33,083 nt of DNA from Jannaschia formosa (GCF_003340555.1 NZ_QPLJ01000036.1:1-33083); one strand, 5' to 3'; shown: positions 23,276-33,003, numbered from the stretch's first letter. The notes: generated by a model from the letters alone, not told the origin. Program-made: numbers and translations.

Positions 23276-24331
23276 TCAGAAGCGCTCCGAGCGGGCGAGA
23301 TCAGCGTCCATCTGCTCGGCGAGGGCGCCATATAGCGACTGCGACGTGCTGAAAACGCCGCTTTCCAGATTGAGGTTAGCACTGAGCAGGTCGAGATTGA
23401 AACTGCTGACCGAGGACCATCCCCCGTCCACCAGCGCAACCTTCGCATGGAGCATCCCGGGCGTGTATCCCCGCACGTCGACGCCTCGGCGCAGCAGGGA
23501 CCGAACGAACCCGCGCCCTATCACGTCCAGCGCGGGATGATCGCTCCGCGCCGGCATGAGAAGCCGTACCTTCGCGCCACGCTCGACCGCTGCCACGAGC
23601 GCCCGCCAGAGGCGCCGGTTAGGAACGAGGTAGGGAGTCGTGAGCGCCACCGAGCGTCCGGCCCGCGCGATCTTGCCGGCGAGAACCTCTCCGAGGCCGT
23701 GACGCGCCTGCACGAGAGGGCCGCTGACCGAATAGAACCAGCCTTCTTCCGCGGTTCCCTGCGCGCGCGATGCCGGATCGACCGCTGCCGATCGACGATG
23801 GGCGCTCCGCCAGGCGCGTTCGAACTCCGAAAGGACCGCCGGCGGGAGCGGCCCGTCGACATGCAGCATCGTGTCGCGCCAGTCCGACATCCGGTCCTCG
23901 TAGCAGGAGCCGCCCACCATGACGCTCGAGCCATCAAGGATGAGCGTCTTTCGGTGCAGGCGGTGCGCCCGCCGGATCGGGCGACGCAAGAGATCGGACA
24001 AACCGTTATACATCGCCACGCGTCCGCCGCAGCGGAGGAGCGTTCGCGCTCCCTCGCTCCTGAGCAGGCCATGGCTCCCGAGCCCGTCGGCAAGGACGCG
24101 GACCGCCACGCCCTGCCGGGCCTTGGAAGCGAGCAGGTCCAGCAGCCGTCGCCCGATGCCCTCCGTCCCGAGAATGTACTGCTCCAGATCGATGCTGTGC
24201 CGGGCGGCGTCACACCGCTCCAGCACCGCCTCCCAGACGGACTTGTTATGATGGAAAAGCTCCCACCGGGGCTCCGGACATCGCCAGCGCGACGGATTGG
24301 TTTCGGCTTCGCGTTGTGCGGTCATCGACAT
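23276..24331 (-). CDS. Phospholipase D-type cardiolipin synthase-like protein
   Basis: 351 residues from the ATG at 24331; no ribosome binding site decides between this and the ATG at 24325. Two HKD motifs mark the PLD superfamily: H126-K128-D133 in LHRKTLILDGSSVMVGG and H295-K297-D302 in LHAKVALVDGGWSSVSSFN. Both are followed by the expected G-S/S-x-N strand, so the active site is complete. Bacterial proteins of this type join phosphatidylglycerol molecules into cardiolipin (ClsB/ClsC-like) or exchange phospholipid head groups. There is no N-terminal membrane helix pair as in ClsA. It pairs with the DUF421 membrane gene downstream, suggesting a membrane-remodelling unit within the stress island. 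Confidence 0.82.
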   Translation of the reverse strand: MSMTAQREAETNPSRWRCPEPRWELFHHNKSVWEAVLERCDAARHSIDLEQYILGTEGIGRRLLDLLASKARQGVAVRVLADGLGSHGLLRSEGARTLLRCGGRVAMYNGLSDLLRRPIRRAHRLHRKTLILDGSSVMVGGSCYEDRMSDWRDTMLHVDGPLPPAVLSEFERAWRSAHRRSAAVDPASRAQGTAEEGWFYSVSGPLVQARHGLGEVLAGKIARAGRSVALTTPYLVPNRRLWRALVAAVERGAKVRLLMPARSDHPALDVIGRGFVRSLLRRGVDVRGYTPGMLHAKVALVDGGWSSVSSFNLDLLSANLNLESGVFSTSQSLYGALAEQMDADLARSERF

Positions 24332-24557
24332 GGAACACGAACACGCCACGGGTGCGAATGTTTCGGAGCTCGAGCCAGACTTGGAAATGAGGTTGAGGTC
24401 AGAAGTTGTTTTGGCTCGGAGACCAGATCGCGAATGGAATGAGCGCGCCGGGGCCGCGGGCTCCGGCACTTGCCGGTCGTGTCCGTCAAGCTGGTGCAAT
24501 TTTCCGGATAGCCTGAGGTCATGATCAAGCTACTGTCGTGGTCACGCTGCGAATGGG

Positions 24558-24810
24558 ATCGATCTTCTCAGTGTCGAGCTAAGCGGTCCAATCCATCCCC
24601 TGACCCTCGGCCGGAAGAACGCGCTCTTTGCCGGTCATGACGAGGGCCGCCGGACCCGGGGCCGCGGCGACTCCGTCATCGGCACTTTCCGGGTGAACGG
24701 CGTCGGGCCATTCGCCTGCCTGACCGAGACCCTCGAAGCCGTCACCTGCGGCCATCCAACCGCCGACATGGACGACTTCTGCCCTTGGACCTCCGGTGCG
24801 AAGATTGCCA
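24558..24810 (+). pseudogene. IS66-family transposase, C-terminal remnant
   Basis: The plus-strand frame IDLLSVELSGPIHPLTLGRK continues NALFAGHDEGRRTRG, then VNGVGPFACLTETLEAVTCG and DMDDFCPW. This matches the closing part of IS66 TnpC-like transposases (RNALFAGHDEG, N-x-V-x-P-x-A-Y-L, D-x-L-L-P-W). Several conserved positions have drifted, and the rest of the protein, including the catalytic core, is absent. It is a leftover end of an old element between the PLD gene and the next hypothetical gene. The flanking ~230 bases on either side hold nothing recognisable. Confidence 0.75.
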
Positions 24811-25041
24811 AGCGTGCGGTCTCGACAGCTGCCGGAATGCAAACGACCGATGCCCTACGCGGCTCGGCGCCGGCCCGCCACGCCAAGGGCCGGGATAGCG
24901 CCCACTCTACGACCCGAAGCGTCGAAACTCGAAGTTAGACGATCCGAGCTCCGTGGCATCCGGGGCCCAAGCTATGCGAACCTGACCCGCCGTCCGCCGA
25001 ACCGGCAGCAGGCCACGAGCGAGAAACCGAGTTCCTTAAGA

Positions 25042-25512
25042 TCACTCCAAGGTCGCGTCGAACTCGATGATGCGACGATCGTCGTCCGTGGTGAGAGCAA
25101 CTATGATCTTCGCGTTGGCGATGCCGGGGCCCGAGAACTCGATGGAGCGGTCCAGAAGGTCGTCTGCGCCCTGAAGGACGGAATAGCCGTTGGCGTTCAG
25201 GCTCTCCTCCCACTCCACGAACAGCGCATCGACCTCCGCGCCCGTCGCGATCGAGAACATCCGGATGGTCGAACCGATCGCGCGGTCGGTCAGGACCTCC
25301 GCGTCGTCCGGGATCGCGAGGACCTCGGGGACCCAGTCCTGCAGGTGCTCGTCTGCGTAGACGACCGCCGAGGCGGCAAGCACGACCCAGGCCGCGGTGA
25401 CGGCCCCCCGCAATGGATGGCGCGGCATGGCTGCGCGCCATCTGTCGAGTGAACCTTTAACGGCGGAAGGGAGGGCGGAAAAGGTGAAGGGCATGCTGGT
25501 CATGGCTGTCAT
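25042..25512 (-). CDS. Hypothetical protein with one membrane helix
   Basis: 156 residues from the ATG at 25512 (ATGs at 25503 and 25494 are alternatives). A cytoplasmic basic stretch precedes one hydrophobic helix at about 37-53 (AVTAAWVVLAASAVVYA), after which an acidic soluble domain faces the periplasm: DDAEVLTDRAIGSTIRMFSI, DALFVEWEESLNANGYSVL and AKIIVALTTDDDRRIIEF. The outer domain looks like a small mixed alpha/beta fold. No family is recognised. It reads the same way as the DksA-Usp-SulP operon but 350 bases behind it, so it probably has its own promoter. Confidence 0.6.
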   Translation of the reverse strand: MTAMTSMPFTFSALPSAVKGSLDRWRAAMPRHPLRGAVTAAWVVLAASAVVYADEHLQDWVPEVLAIPDDAEVLTDRAIGSTIRMFSIATGAEVDALFVEWEESLNANGYSVLQGADDLLDRSIEFSGPGIANAKIIVALTTDDDRRIIEFDATLE

Positions 25513-25861
25513 TGTCCGTAAGTTATCGGGAGCGATGGCGACATCAAGTCGACTGCCGTGTTTTCGCCGCTCTGGGTGCGATCTATGTGTGGCAGTCCGG
25601 GAAACCGTGCGGTCGTTCCGCATGCCACAGCCGCGAGAGCGGAAGGCCCCTCGGGGCGGCCCCGCGACGAGCTGTCCCTTTTGCCGACGAGATCGGCCGA
25701 CGCGGAGCTGCGGAGCGTCCGTCGACGGATGCGGGCCAGGTGCAGGCGTCCGGAACACGGCGCCGTTTGCCAGCACGCCGGACGCACCGGCCGAGACGGT
25801 CTCGTCGCGGCGATCGACTGACTCCACCAGTCCGTCCGTGCAAAAGCCCGTTTCAAAGGCG
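25513..25861. other. Intergenic region upstream of the hypothetical gene
   Basis: About 350 bases between the DksA-type gene and the single-helix hypothetical gene. The extended minus-strand frame through it lacks a ribosome binding site and family features. No EcfG-like pair with correct spacing was found (one GGAAC on the minus strand at 25619 has no partner at 16-17 bases). Nothing else is recognised. Confidence 0.45.
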
Positions 25862-26209
25862 TCAGCCTGCGCAGTCCCGGCACCGCATCACGGTCGGTTC
25901 CAGGTCCAGCCGGCCCATGCCGATGAACGCGCCGCAGTCGTCGCACCAGCCGAATTCCTCCGCGTCAATCCGGCGGATGGCCGCCTCGAGGGCCCTGACC
26001 CGTCCAAGTCGTCGTGCGTCCTGCGCGGATGCCATGGCCTGCTGCTGCATGGCATCCATCCGGCTGAGACGGCCGACGCTCTGCTGGTCCAGCTCGACGG
26101 GCCTGCGCTCCGCCGTCGTCTTCGCGGAGGCGGAGCGCAGTGCATCGAGTTCCTCGTTGAGCCGCGGCAGGAACGCCGCCCTCAGCTCCTCGGGGGTGGG
26201 GTCGGTCAT
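25862..26209 (-). CDS. DksA/TraR-type zinc-finger protein
   Basis: 115 residues. A long coiled-coil region (about 15-82, with DQQSVGRLSRMDAMQQQAMA) is followed by a C4 zinc finger C89-x2-C92-x17-C110-x2-C113 (GWCDDCGAFI and MRCRDCAG). Proteins of this family insert the coiled coil into the secondary channel of RNA polymerase and modulate transcription, with or without ppGpp. At 115 residues it is shorter than DksA (about 150) and longer than TraR (about 73). The gene starts 5 bases after the Usp stop, so it belongs to the SulP-Usp-DksA operon. Confidence 0.85.
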   Translation of the reverse strand: MTDPTPEELRAAFLPRLNEELDALRSASAKTTAERRPVELDQQSVGRLSRMDAMQQQAMASAQDARRLGRVRALEAAIRRIDAEEFGWCDDCGAFIGMGRLDLEPTVMRCRDCAG

Positions 26210-26214
26210 GGCGC

Positions 26215-27069
26215 TTACCGCAACAGCATGACGGGAACCTTGCAGGAGCGCATCATCTCGGTCGTGGTCGAGCCGATCACGAGGCTGCGGATTCGGCTGT
26301 GGCCGTAGGCGCCCATCACCAGCATGCCAAAGCCCTCCTGCTCGACCAGCCTGCCCAGCTCCGCGTCCGGCTGCCCGGGAACGACGCGCGTCCGTGCCTC
26401 GATCCCCGCCGCCGCGAGGACGGCCTTGGCGTCCGCGAGGCCCTTCGTGACCTCCGGCGTCTCGTTGCCGACGGTCACGACGGTGACGGGCAGCTCCGCG
26501 AAGAAGGAGCTGCGCGAGATGTGGTCGACCGCCTTCATCGCAGACCGGCCGCCGTCATAGGCGACGAGAACGGTCTCGATCGGCTTGAAGGCGCGCGCGG
26601 CGACGAAGACGGGCCGATGCGCCGCGCGCACGATGCGCTCAAGGTTCGAGCCGAGATGCCCCTTGGCGAAATCCGCCGCCTCGCCGCGCTTGCCGATGAC
26701 GATGACGCGGGCCTCTCGCTCGATCTCGGCGATGGCCTCGACGACGTCGCCATGGCGCAGGCGGGTGGTGATCTCGGTCACGCCGTCCCGGTCGACGATG
26801 GCGCGGGCATCCTCGAGGATGGCGCGGCCGCGGTAGCTGACGAGCTTCGCGCGCTGCGCGTCAAGCTCGGCCAGTTCTTCCATGAGCCTCGACCGCGCGC
26901 CCAGCCGGATGGCGCCGGAGAGGTCAGACTTCTGCGGGGCCTCGCGCCGTCCGAGCACGTGGATCAGCTCGACCGGCGCCTGCGTCCGCTGTGCGATCCA
27001 GGCGGCGTGATGGCAGACGCTTTCGGAATAGATGGAGCCGTCCACGAGAGCGATGATCTTGTCCGTCAT
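26215..27069 (-). CDS. Tandem-domain universal stress protein
   Basis: 284 residues, with GGAGGAGAACATC before the ATG. Two Usp domains lie in series: 1-155 (KIIALVDGSIYSESVCHHAA to LGSNLERIVRAAHRPVFVA) and 160-284 (ETVLVAYDGGRSAMKAVDHI to GAYGHSRIRSLVIGSTTTEM). The second carries the canonical ATP-binding G-A-Y-G-H-S-R-x-R-x-x-x-x-G-S-T. The first is a variant, G-K-R-G-x-x-x-x-x-x-x-x-x-x-G-S. UspA-type proteins support survival under starvation and oxidative stress. It sits between the SulP transporter (14 bases upstream) and the DksA-type gene in one operon. Confidence 0.9.
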   Translation of the reverse strand: MTDKIIALVDGSIYSESVCHHAAWIAQRTQAPVELIHVLGRREAPQKSDLSGAIRLGARSRLMEELAELDAQRAKLVSYRGRAILEDARAIVDRDGVTEITTRLRHGDVVEAIAEIEREARVIVIGKRGEAADFAKGHLGSNLERIVRAAHRPVFVAARAFKPIETVLVAYDGGRSAMKAVDHISRSSFFAELPVTVVTVGNETPEVTKGLADAKAVLAAAGIEARTRVVPGQPDAELGRLVEQEGFGMLVMGAYGHSRIRSLVIGSTTTEMMRSCKVPVMLLR

Positions 27070-27083
27070 GATGTTCTCCTCCC

Positions 27084-28574
27084 TCAATGCGCCATCAGCT
27101 TGTCCATGGCGCCGGGCTTGTCGTGCACGGCAAGCCGGTCGACCAGGGTCTCGGTCGCTGCGTTCATGCCCACGACCTCGACCTCGGCGCCGTCGCGGCG
27201 GAACTTCAGGATCGCCATGTCGAGCGCCTGGACCGAACTGATGTCCCAGATATGCGCCGCGCTCACGTCGATGACGACGCGCTCCGGCGCATCCCTGAAG
27301 TCGAACGCGTCCATGAAGTCCTCGACGGAGCCGTAGAACAGCTGCCCCTCGACCCGGTAGGTCCGAACGCGCCCGTCCGGGCTGATCTCCGAGGTGACGC
27401 GGAAGAGCTGCGCGATCTTGCCAGCGAAGAAGATGCCCGACAGCAGCACGCCGACCAGCACGCCGATGGCGAGGTTGTGGGTGTAGACCACGGTCACGAC
27501 CGTCGCGACCATCACCACCGAGGAGGAGCGGGGATGGACGGCGAGGTTCCTGATCGACGACCAGGAGAAGGTGCCGATCGAGACCATGATCATGATCGCG
27601 ACGAGGGCCGGCATCGGGATGATGCTGACGAGGTCGCCGAGGCCGACGACGAGGATCAGCAGGAACACGCCCGCCACGAAGCAGGATAGCCGTCCGCGCC
27701 CGCCCGACTTCACGTTGATGATCGACTGGCCGATCATGGCGCAGCCCGCCATGCCCCCGATGAAGCCGGTGGCGGTATTGGCAAGTCCCTGCCCCACGCA
27801 TTCCTGGTTCCGGTTCGACTTGGTGTCGGTCAGATCGTCGACGATGTTCTGCGTCATCAGGCTTTCGAGCAGGCCGACCACGGCCACCGCCACCGAATAG
27901 GGCAGGATGATTGCCAGTGTCTCGAGGTTGAGCGGGATCTGCGGGATCAGGAAGACCGGCAAGGTGTCGGGCAGCGCGCCCATGTCGCCCACCGTCCGCA
28001 CGTCGAGTCCGAGCGCGAAGGCGAGACCCGTGAGCACGACGATGGTCACGAGGGGCGACGGGATCGCCGTGGTCAGCAGCGGAAAGAGGTAGATGATGGC
28101 GAGCCCCGCGGCCACCAGCGCGTAGGTGACCCAGGTCACCGCGCGCGGGTCAAGTTCCGGCAGCTGCGCCATGAAGATCAGGATGGCGAGCGCGTTGACG
28201 AAGCCGGTCATCACCGACTTCGATACGTAGCGCATCACGAAGCCGAGCCGCAGCAGCCCCGCCCCGATCTGGATCAGCCCGGCCAGCACCGTCGCGGCGA
28301 GAAGGTATTGCAGCCCGTGATCGCGCACCAGCGTCACCATCAGGACGGCCGTCGCGGCGGTCGCCGCCGAGATCATACCGGGCCGCCCGCCCGTGATGGC
28401 GGTGATGACCGCGATGGAGAAGCTCGCATAGAGACCGACCTTGGGGTCCACACCGGCGATGATGGAGAAGGCGATGGCCTCCGGGATGAGCGCCAGCGCG
28501 ACGACGAGCCCGGCGAGAAGGTCGCCGCGAATGTTGCCAAGCCACTGGGCGCGATAAGCGTCGAGTGAGATCAT
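27084..28574 (-). CDS. SulP-family anion transporter with STAS domain
   Basis: 496 residues from the ATG at 28574. The N-terminal part holds about ten to twelve membrane segments with the SulP signature region [20 protein letters not shown] and [10 protein letters not shown]; the cytoplasmic STAS domain occupies about residues 395-485 ([36 protein letters not shown]). SulP carriers take up sulfate, bicarbonate or other anions, and the substrate cannot be read from sequence here. The S/I-W-D-I-S-S loop is the STAS phosphorylation/nucleotide-loop region. It is the first gene of a three-gene operon with the universal stress protein and the DksA-type protein. GGAC upstream is a weak ribosome binding site. 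Confidence 0.9.
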   Translation of the reverse strand: MISLDAYRAQWLGNIRGDLLAGLVVALALIPEAIAFSIIAGVDPKVGLYASFSIAVITAITGGRPGMISAATAATAVLMVTLVRDHGLQYLLAATVLAGLIQIGAGLLRLGFVMRYVSKSVMTGFVNALAILIFMAQLPELDPRAVTWVTYALVAAGLAIIYLFPLLTTAIPSPLVTIVVLTGLAFALGLDVRTVGDMGALPDTLPVFLIPQIPLNLETLAIILPYSVAVAVVGLLESLMTQNIVDDLTDTKSNRNQECVGQGLANTATGFIGGMAGCAMIGQSIINVKSGGRGRLSCFVAGVFLLILVVGLGDLVSIIPMPALVAIMIMVSIGTFSWSSIRNLAVHPRSSSVVMVATVVTVVYTHNLAIGVLVGVLLSGIFFAGKIAQLFRVTSEISPDGRVRTYRVEGQLFYGSVEDFMDAFDFRDAPERVVIDVSAAHIWDISSVQALDMAILKFRRDGAEVEVVGMNAATETLVDRLAVHDKPGAMDKLMAH

Positions 28575-29139
28575 GATAATGTTGTCCGATACCGGTCCTG
28601 CGGCCTGCGCGGGATCGGCGTGCAGATGCACCGTTTGTCTTCGTTGTCCGGCGGATCGGCGGCCGGAAGAGCCACCCGGATTCGCTTCCGGGTCCAGGTT
28701 GCTGCGGTGCCGCGTAAGGGGTGGAGGCGAAAATGGCAACAAGCATGGCCGTTCCGAGGGCCCGTTCGACGTCTTTGCCGGTCCCAGCCAGCATGAGTTG
28801 CTGAAGAATGCAGCCTTAAGGCGACGCCCGAAGCGCGGGTTCGCTTCAGACGCTGTAGCTCGGCGCGTCGCTGCATTCTCGCGGTCATTTGACCGACCGG
28901 ATGCGCTCCGGGCGCTCCCGACCTCGACAGCGTCGGGCATGCCGGCGCGACATCGCGGATGGCTGGGACGCCCCGCGCCGGCGACCGGGGCTCTGGTCTG
29001 ACTGCCGGAAAACCCGCTGATCGTCGCAAGGTCGAGCGACGATCAGCGATGCGAGCGCAGGCGCGGACATGACCATGAATTTTCGGTGACAACGCCGCAC
29101 CGCCATTGCCCGGATCTCAACTTCTGATATTCACGAAAT
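28575..29139. other. Divergent intergenic region, SulP and arsenic operons
   Basis: 565 bases separating the leftward SulP operon from the rightward arsenic operon. The open frames in it have no ribosome binding sites and no family likeness. The last ~30 bases hold the dyad in front of the ArsR-ArsC gene. No EcfG-like pair with correct spacing faces the SulP gene (a GGAAC on the minus strand at 28755 lacks a matching -10). Confidence 0.5.
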
Positions 29140-29141
29140 AT
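29127..29141. promoter_or_regulatory. ArsR-type operator candidate, ATATT-N5-AATAT
   Basis: A perfect 5-bp AT-rich dyad in GC-rich surroundings, touching the ATG of the ArsR-ArsC gene at 29140. ArsR repressors typically bind AT-rich inverted repeats containing ATTCA-like cores; TATTCACGAAATA fits that style. Its position over the start codon would block transcription when no arsenite is bound. No ribosome binding site lies between it and the start, so the mRNA may be leaderless. Confidence 0.45.
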
Positions 29142-29985
29142 GGTAGAACTCATTCCCGCCCGCCTGTCCATCCTCGGTCATCCGCAGCGGCTGGCCGTCT
29201 TCCGGCTCCTCATGCGCCGGTATCCGGATCGCGTTCCTGCCGGAGAGCTGGCGGAGGCGCTGGACCTCAAGCCGTCGACGCTGTCGGCCTATCTGTCGGC
29301 CCTGAGCCAGGTCGGGCTGGTCTCACAGGAGCGGGCCGGCACGTCGCTGCGCTACCGGGTCGCCATGACGGAGGTGCGGCGCACCTTCGACTACCTGCTC
29401 CTCGACTGCTGCCGCGGCAGGCCGGAGCTCTGCTCTCCCGTCTCGTTCCCCTCCGCCCCAGAGAGCCCGCCCATGTCAGACCGCAGATACAAGGTGCTCT
29501 TCATCTGCACCGGCAATTCCGCCCGCTCGATCTTCGCCGAATCGATCCTGCGCAAGCACGCGGGCGACCGCTTCGAGGCCTATTCCGCCGGCACCCGCTC
29601 GCATTCGGAGCTGAACCCCATCGCGCTCAATGTGCTGCAGCAGAAGGGCCATGACATCTCGGTTCTTCGCACCAAGAACATCGCCGAGTTCCACGGAGAG
29701 AGCGCGCCGAAGTTCGACTTCGTGTTCACGGTCTGCAACCAGGCCGCCAACGAGGAATGTCCTGCCTGGCCGGGACAGCCGGTCAGCGCCCATTGGGGGA
29801 TGCCGGACCCGGTGAAGGCCGAGGGAACCGAGGCACAGAAGGGCCTCGCCTTTCATCAGGCCTACGGCGCCCTGCTGAACCGGATCACGGCCTTCACGGC
29901 GCTGCCCGTCGCCTCGCTGGACCGCATCTCGCTCCAGAAGGCGGTGGACGACATCGGCCGGACCGAAGCCGGGGCGTGCGCATGA
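29140..29985 (+). CDS. ArsR repressor-ArsC arsenate reductase fusion
   Basis: 281 residues in one continuous frame. Residues 1-100 are an ArsR winged helix ([40 protein letters not shown]) ending with C90, C91 and C98 in [11 protein letters not shown], a likely arsenite-binding triad. A short P/S linker with an internal Met (112) leads to a low-molecular-weight-phosphatase-type arsenate reductase. It has the CX5R loop [10 protein letters not shown] with C123 and R129, the relay cysteines C199 and C207 in [12 protein letters not shown], and D223 in the MPDP loop. That is the thioredoxin-coupled ArsC pattern. One protein would thus both sense arsenite and make it. ArsR-ArsC fusions are known in alphaproteobacterial arsenic operons. 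It overlaps the GAPDH gene by 4 bases. Confidence 0.88.
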   Translation: MVELIPARLSILGHPQRLAVFRLLMRRYPDRVPAGELAEALDLKPSTLSAYLSALSQVGLVSQERAGTSLRYRVAMTEVRRTFDYLLLDCCRGRPELCSPVSFPSAPESPPMSDRRYKVLFICTGNSARSIFAESILRKHAGDRFEAYSAGTRSHSELNPIALNVLQQKGHDISVLRTKNIAEFHGESAPKFDFVFTVCNQAANEECPAWPGQPVSAHWGMPDPVKAEGTEAQKGLAFHQAYGALLNRITAFTALPVASLDRISLQKAVDDIGRTEAGACA

Positions 29986-30980
29986 CCGTCTATGCGCTCA
30001 ACGGGCTAGGCCGGATCGGCAAGCTGGCGCTCAGGCCGCTGCTGGAACGCGGTGCGAAGGTCGCCTGGATCAACGATGCGGTCGGCGATCCGGCCATGCA
30101 CGCCCATCTGCTGGAGTTCGACACGGTGCATGGGCGCTGGGATGCCGTCTTCGACCATGACGCCGACAGCGTGACCATCGACGGCACACGGCTCCCCTTC
30201 ATCGGCACGAAGGACCTTTCCGCCCTCCCGCTCGAAGGCGTCGACGTGATGATCGACTGCACAGGTGTCTTCAAGTCCGAGGAGAAGCTCGCGCCCTATT
30301 TCGAGGCGGGGGTGAAGAAGGTAGTGGTCTCGGCCCCCGTGAAGGACGGCGGCGCGGCGAACATCGTCTACGGCGTCAACCACGACATCTACGACCCCGC
30401 CACGCACCGGATCGTCACCGCGGCGAGCTGCACGACGAACTGCCTCGCGCCGGTGGTGAAGGTCATCCACGAGGGCCTGGGTATCCGCCACGGCTCGATC
30501 ACCACGATCCACGACGTCACCAACACCCAGACCCTCGTCGACCGGCCAGCCAGGGACCTGCGCCGCGCGCGCTCGGCGCTCAACTCGCTGATCCCGACCA
30601 CGACGGGCTCGGCCACGGCGATCACGCTGATCTACCCCGAGCTGAAGGGGCGGCTGGACGGCCACGCTGTCCGGGTGCCGCTGCTCAATGCCTCGCTCAC
30701 CGATTGCGTCTTCGAGGTGGAGCGCCCGACGACGGTCGAGGAGGTCAACGCGCTGTTCAAGGCAGCCGCCGAGGGCCCGCTGAAGGGCATCCTCGGCTAC
30801 GAGACCCGCCCGCTCGTCTCGGCCGACTACGTGAACGACACGCGGTCGGGCATCGTCGACGCGCCCTCGACCATGGTGGTGAACGGCACGCAGGTGAAGG
30901 TCTACGCCTGGTATGACAACGAGATGGGCTATGCGCACCGCCTCGTCGATGTGGCGGCAATGGTCGGGGCGTCGCTTTGA
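29982..30980 (+). CDS. ArsJ-associated glyceraldehyde-3-phosphate dehydrogenase
   Basis: 332 residues, a full-length GAPDH. NAD site [15 protein letters not shown] (with L in place of the usual F), catalytic Cys150 in [12 protein letters not shown] and His177 in [10 protein letters not shown] are all present, as are [13 protein letters not shown] and [10 protein letters not shown]. In arsenic operons this enzyme adds arsenate to glyceraldehyde-3-phosphate, giving the unstable 1-arseno-3-phosphoglycerate that ArsJ exports. This role is assigned from its position: it is coupled by ATGA to the ArsR-ArsC gene and by a TTGA overlap to arsJ. A housekeeping glycolytic role is less likely in this setting. 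Confidence 0.92.
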   Translation: MTVYALNGLGRIGKLALRPLLERGAKVAWINDAVGDPAMHAHLLEFDTVHGRWDAVFDHDADSVTIDGTRLPFIGTKDLSALPLEGVDVMIDCTGVFKSEEKLAPYFEAGVKKVVVSAPVKDGGAANIVYGVNHDIYDPATHRIVTAASCTTNCLAPVVKVIHEGLGIRHGSITTIHDVTNTQTLVDRPARDLRRARSALNSLIPTTTGSATAITLIYPELKGRLDGHAVRVPLLNASLTDCVFEVERPTTVEEVNALFKAAAEGPLKGILGYETRPLVSADYVNDTRSGIVDAPSTMVVNGTQVKVYAWYDNEMGYAHRLVDVAAMVGASL

Positions 30981-32242
30981 GCCGCCCAGACGGCCTGACC
31001 GCCTATATCGCCGTGACGGCGTCCTACTGGGCCTTTATGCTGACGGACGGCGCGCTCCGGATGCTGGTCCTGCTGCACTTCCACACGGTCGGCTTCACGC
31101 CGGTGCAGCTCGCCTACCTCTTCGTGCTCTACGAGGTCGCCGGGATGGTCACGAACCTCGGCGCCGGCTGGGTTGCGGCGCGGTTCGGGCTGACCTCGAC
31201 GCTCTATGCGGGGCTCGGGCTTCAGGTCGTGGCGCTGCTCGCGCTGGCGCAGCTCGATCCCGGCTGGGCCATCGGCCTCTCGGTCGCCTTCGTCATGGTC
31301 GTGCAGGGGGCGAGCGGGGTGGCGAAGGACCTCGCCAAGATGTCCTCCAAGTCGGCGGTGAAGATTCTCGCGCCCACCGAAAACGGCGGGCTGTTCCGCT
31401 GGGTCGCGATCCTGACGGGGTCGAAGAACGCGGTGAAGGGGCTGGGCTTCCTGCTCGGCGCCGCGCTGCTGGCGACGGTCGGCTTCGTCTGGGCGGTCCT
31501 GGCCATGGCCGCCGTGCTGGCGGCGATCCTCGTCGCGGTGCTGGTCGCCATGCCGCCGGGCCTGCCCCGGGGCCGCAAGGGAGCGAAGTTCTCCGAGGTC
31601 TTCTCCAGGTCCGGCAACGTCAACCGGCTGTCGGCCGCGCGCGTCTTCCTGTTCGGAGCGCGGGACGTCTGGTTCGTCGTCGGCATCCCGATCTACTTCT
31701 ACGCCGTGCTGTCGGACGGCACGCCCGAGGGCAACCGCGCCGCCTTCTTCCTGATCGGCGGCTTCATGGCGCTGTGGATCATCCTCTACGGCGCGGTCCA
31801 GGCAACGGCGCCGAAGCTCCTGTGCGCGGCCACCACGCCCGAGCGCGACCTCGTCGGCAAGGCCCGGCTCTGGGCCTGGGCACTCGCCGCGATCCCGGCG
31901 GCGCTGACGGCGGCGGCGCTCGCCTCGGCCGGGCCGCAGCCCTGGCTCACCGTCACGCTGGTCGCAGGGCTCCTTGTCTTCGGCGCGGTCTTCGCGGTGA
32001 ACTCGGCGCTCCATTCCTACCTGATCCTCGCCTTCACCAAAGCCGAGCGGGTCACGATGGATGTGGGCTTCTACTACATGGCGAACGCGGGCGGGCGGCT
32101 GCTGGGCACGGTGCTCTCCGGGCTGAGCTACCAGGCGGGCGGCCTGCCCCTCATGCTCGGCACCGCGACGGGCATGGTCGCGCTCTCGGCCCTCGCCGCC
32201 GGGCGGCTTACCGCGACGGAGCCCGAGGTCACCCGCGCATGA
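30977..32242 (+). CDS. arsJ: ArsJ organoarsenical efflux permease
   Basis: 421 residues of the major facilitator superfamily, about twelve membrane segments, starting with TTG 30977 that overlaps the GAPDH stop. Family-typical stretches include [20 protein letters not shown] at the start, [40 protein letters not shown] and [21 protein letters not shown]. ArsJ pumps out 1-arseno-3-phosphoglycerate, which then falls apart to arsenate outside, removing arsenate without reducing it. Pairing with the adjacent GAPDH is diagnostic. The acr3 start overlaps its stop by 4 bases. Confidence 0.92.
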   Translation: MSRPDGLTAYIAVTASYWAFMLTDGALRMLVLLHFHTVGFTPVQLAYLFVLYEVAGMVTNLGAGWVAARFGLTSTLYAGLGLQVVALLALAQLDPGWAIGLSVAFVMVVQGASGVAKDLAKMSSKSAVKILAPTENGGLFRWVAILTGSKNAVKGLGFLLGAALLATVGFVWAVLAMAAVLAAILVAVLVAMPPGLPRGRKGAKFSEVFSRSGNVNRLSAARVFLFGARDVWFVVGIPIYFYAVLSDGTPEGNRAAFFLIGGFMALWIILYGAVQATAPKLLCAATTPERDLVGKARLWAWALAAIPAALTAAALASAGPQPWLTVTLVAGLLVFGAVFAVNSALHSYLILAFTKAERVTMDVGFYYMANAGGRLLGTVLSGLSYQAGGLPLMLGTATGMVALSALAAGRLTATEPEVTRA

Positions 32243-33003
32243 ACGTCTTCGAGCGCTACCTGACCCTCTGGGTCGGGCTCGCCATGGCGGCGGGCATCGC
32301 CATCGGCGTCGCGGCCCCTGCCCTGATCGAGGCCATCGCGGCGGCGGAGGTGGCAAGCGTCAACCTCGTGGTCGCCGTCCTCATCTGGGCAATGGTCTAT
32401 CCGATGATGGTCGGCGTGGACCCGCGCAGCCTCCGGGACGTCGCGCGCCAGCCCAAGGGCCTCGCCATCACGCTCGCGGTCAACTGGCTGATCAAGCCCT
32501 TCAGCATGGCCGCGCTCGGCGTGCTGTTCTTCGAGGTGGTCTTCGCAGACCTGATCGCGCCCGAGGACGCGCAGCAATACATCGCCGGGCTGATCCTGCT
32601 GGGCGCCGCGCCCTGCACCGCGATGGTCTTCGTCTGGTCGCAGCTGACACGCGGCGACGAGAGCTACACCCTCCTCCAGGTCTCGGTGAACGACGTCGTG
32701 ATGGTCTTCGCCTTCGCGCCCATCGTCGCGTTCCTGCTGGGCGTGACCGATATCGTCGAGCCTTGGGGCACGCTGGTCCTGTCGGTCGGCCTCTTCGTCG
32801 CCCTGCCCCTGCTCGGCGGTCTTCTGACGCGGGCGCACCTCGGCAGCGCGGACCGCATCGCCACCTTCCGCGACCGGGTGAAGCCCTGGGGCGTCCTGGG
32901 TCTGATCGCGACGGTCGTGATCCTCTTCGGCCTCCAGGGTCAGGTCATCCTCGACCGGCCGCAGGTGAGCTACTCCCCGTCGGTTGGACAGTTTCCGGGG
33001 TAG
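32239..33003 (+). pseudogene. acr3: Acr3 arsenite efflux permease, cut by IS
   Basis: The gene begins at ATG 32239 (ATGA overlap with arsJ). The sequence [36 protein letters not shown], the pore motif [20 protein letters not shown] with Cys126, and [14 protein letters not shown] identify Acr3 of the BASS superfamily, which extrudes arsenite. Native sequence ends after about 242 residues ([12 protein letters not shown]), where an IS3-family element starts; the frame then reads about 12 foreign residues to a stop at 33001-33003. Intact Acr3 has about 350 residues and ten membrane segments, so roughly the last 100 residues are missing and transport is probably lost. Confidence 0.88.

Noticed and set aside
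28731-28755. A possible EcfG promoter for the SulP operon starting from GGAAC on the minus strand
   Set aside because: No CGTT/GGTT-like element lies 16-17 bases downstream.
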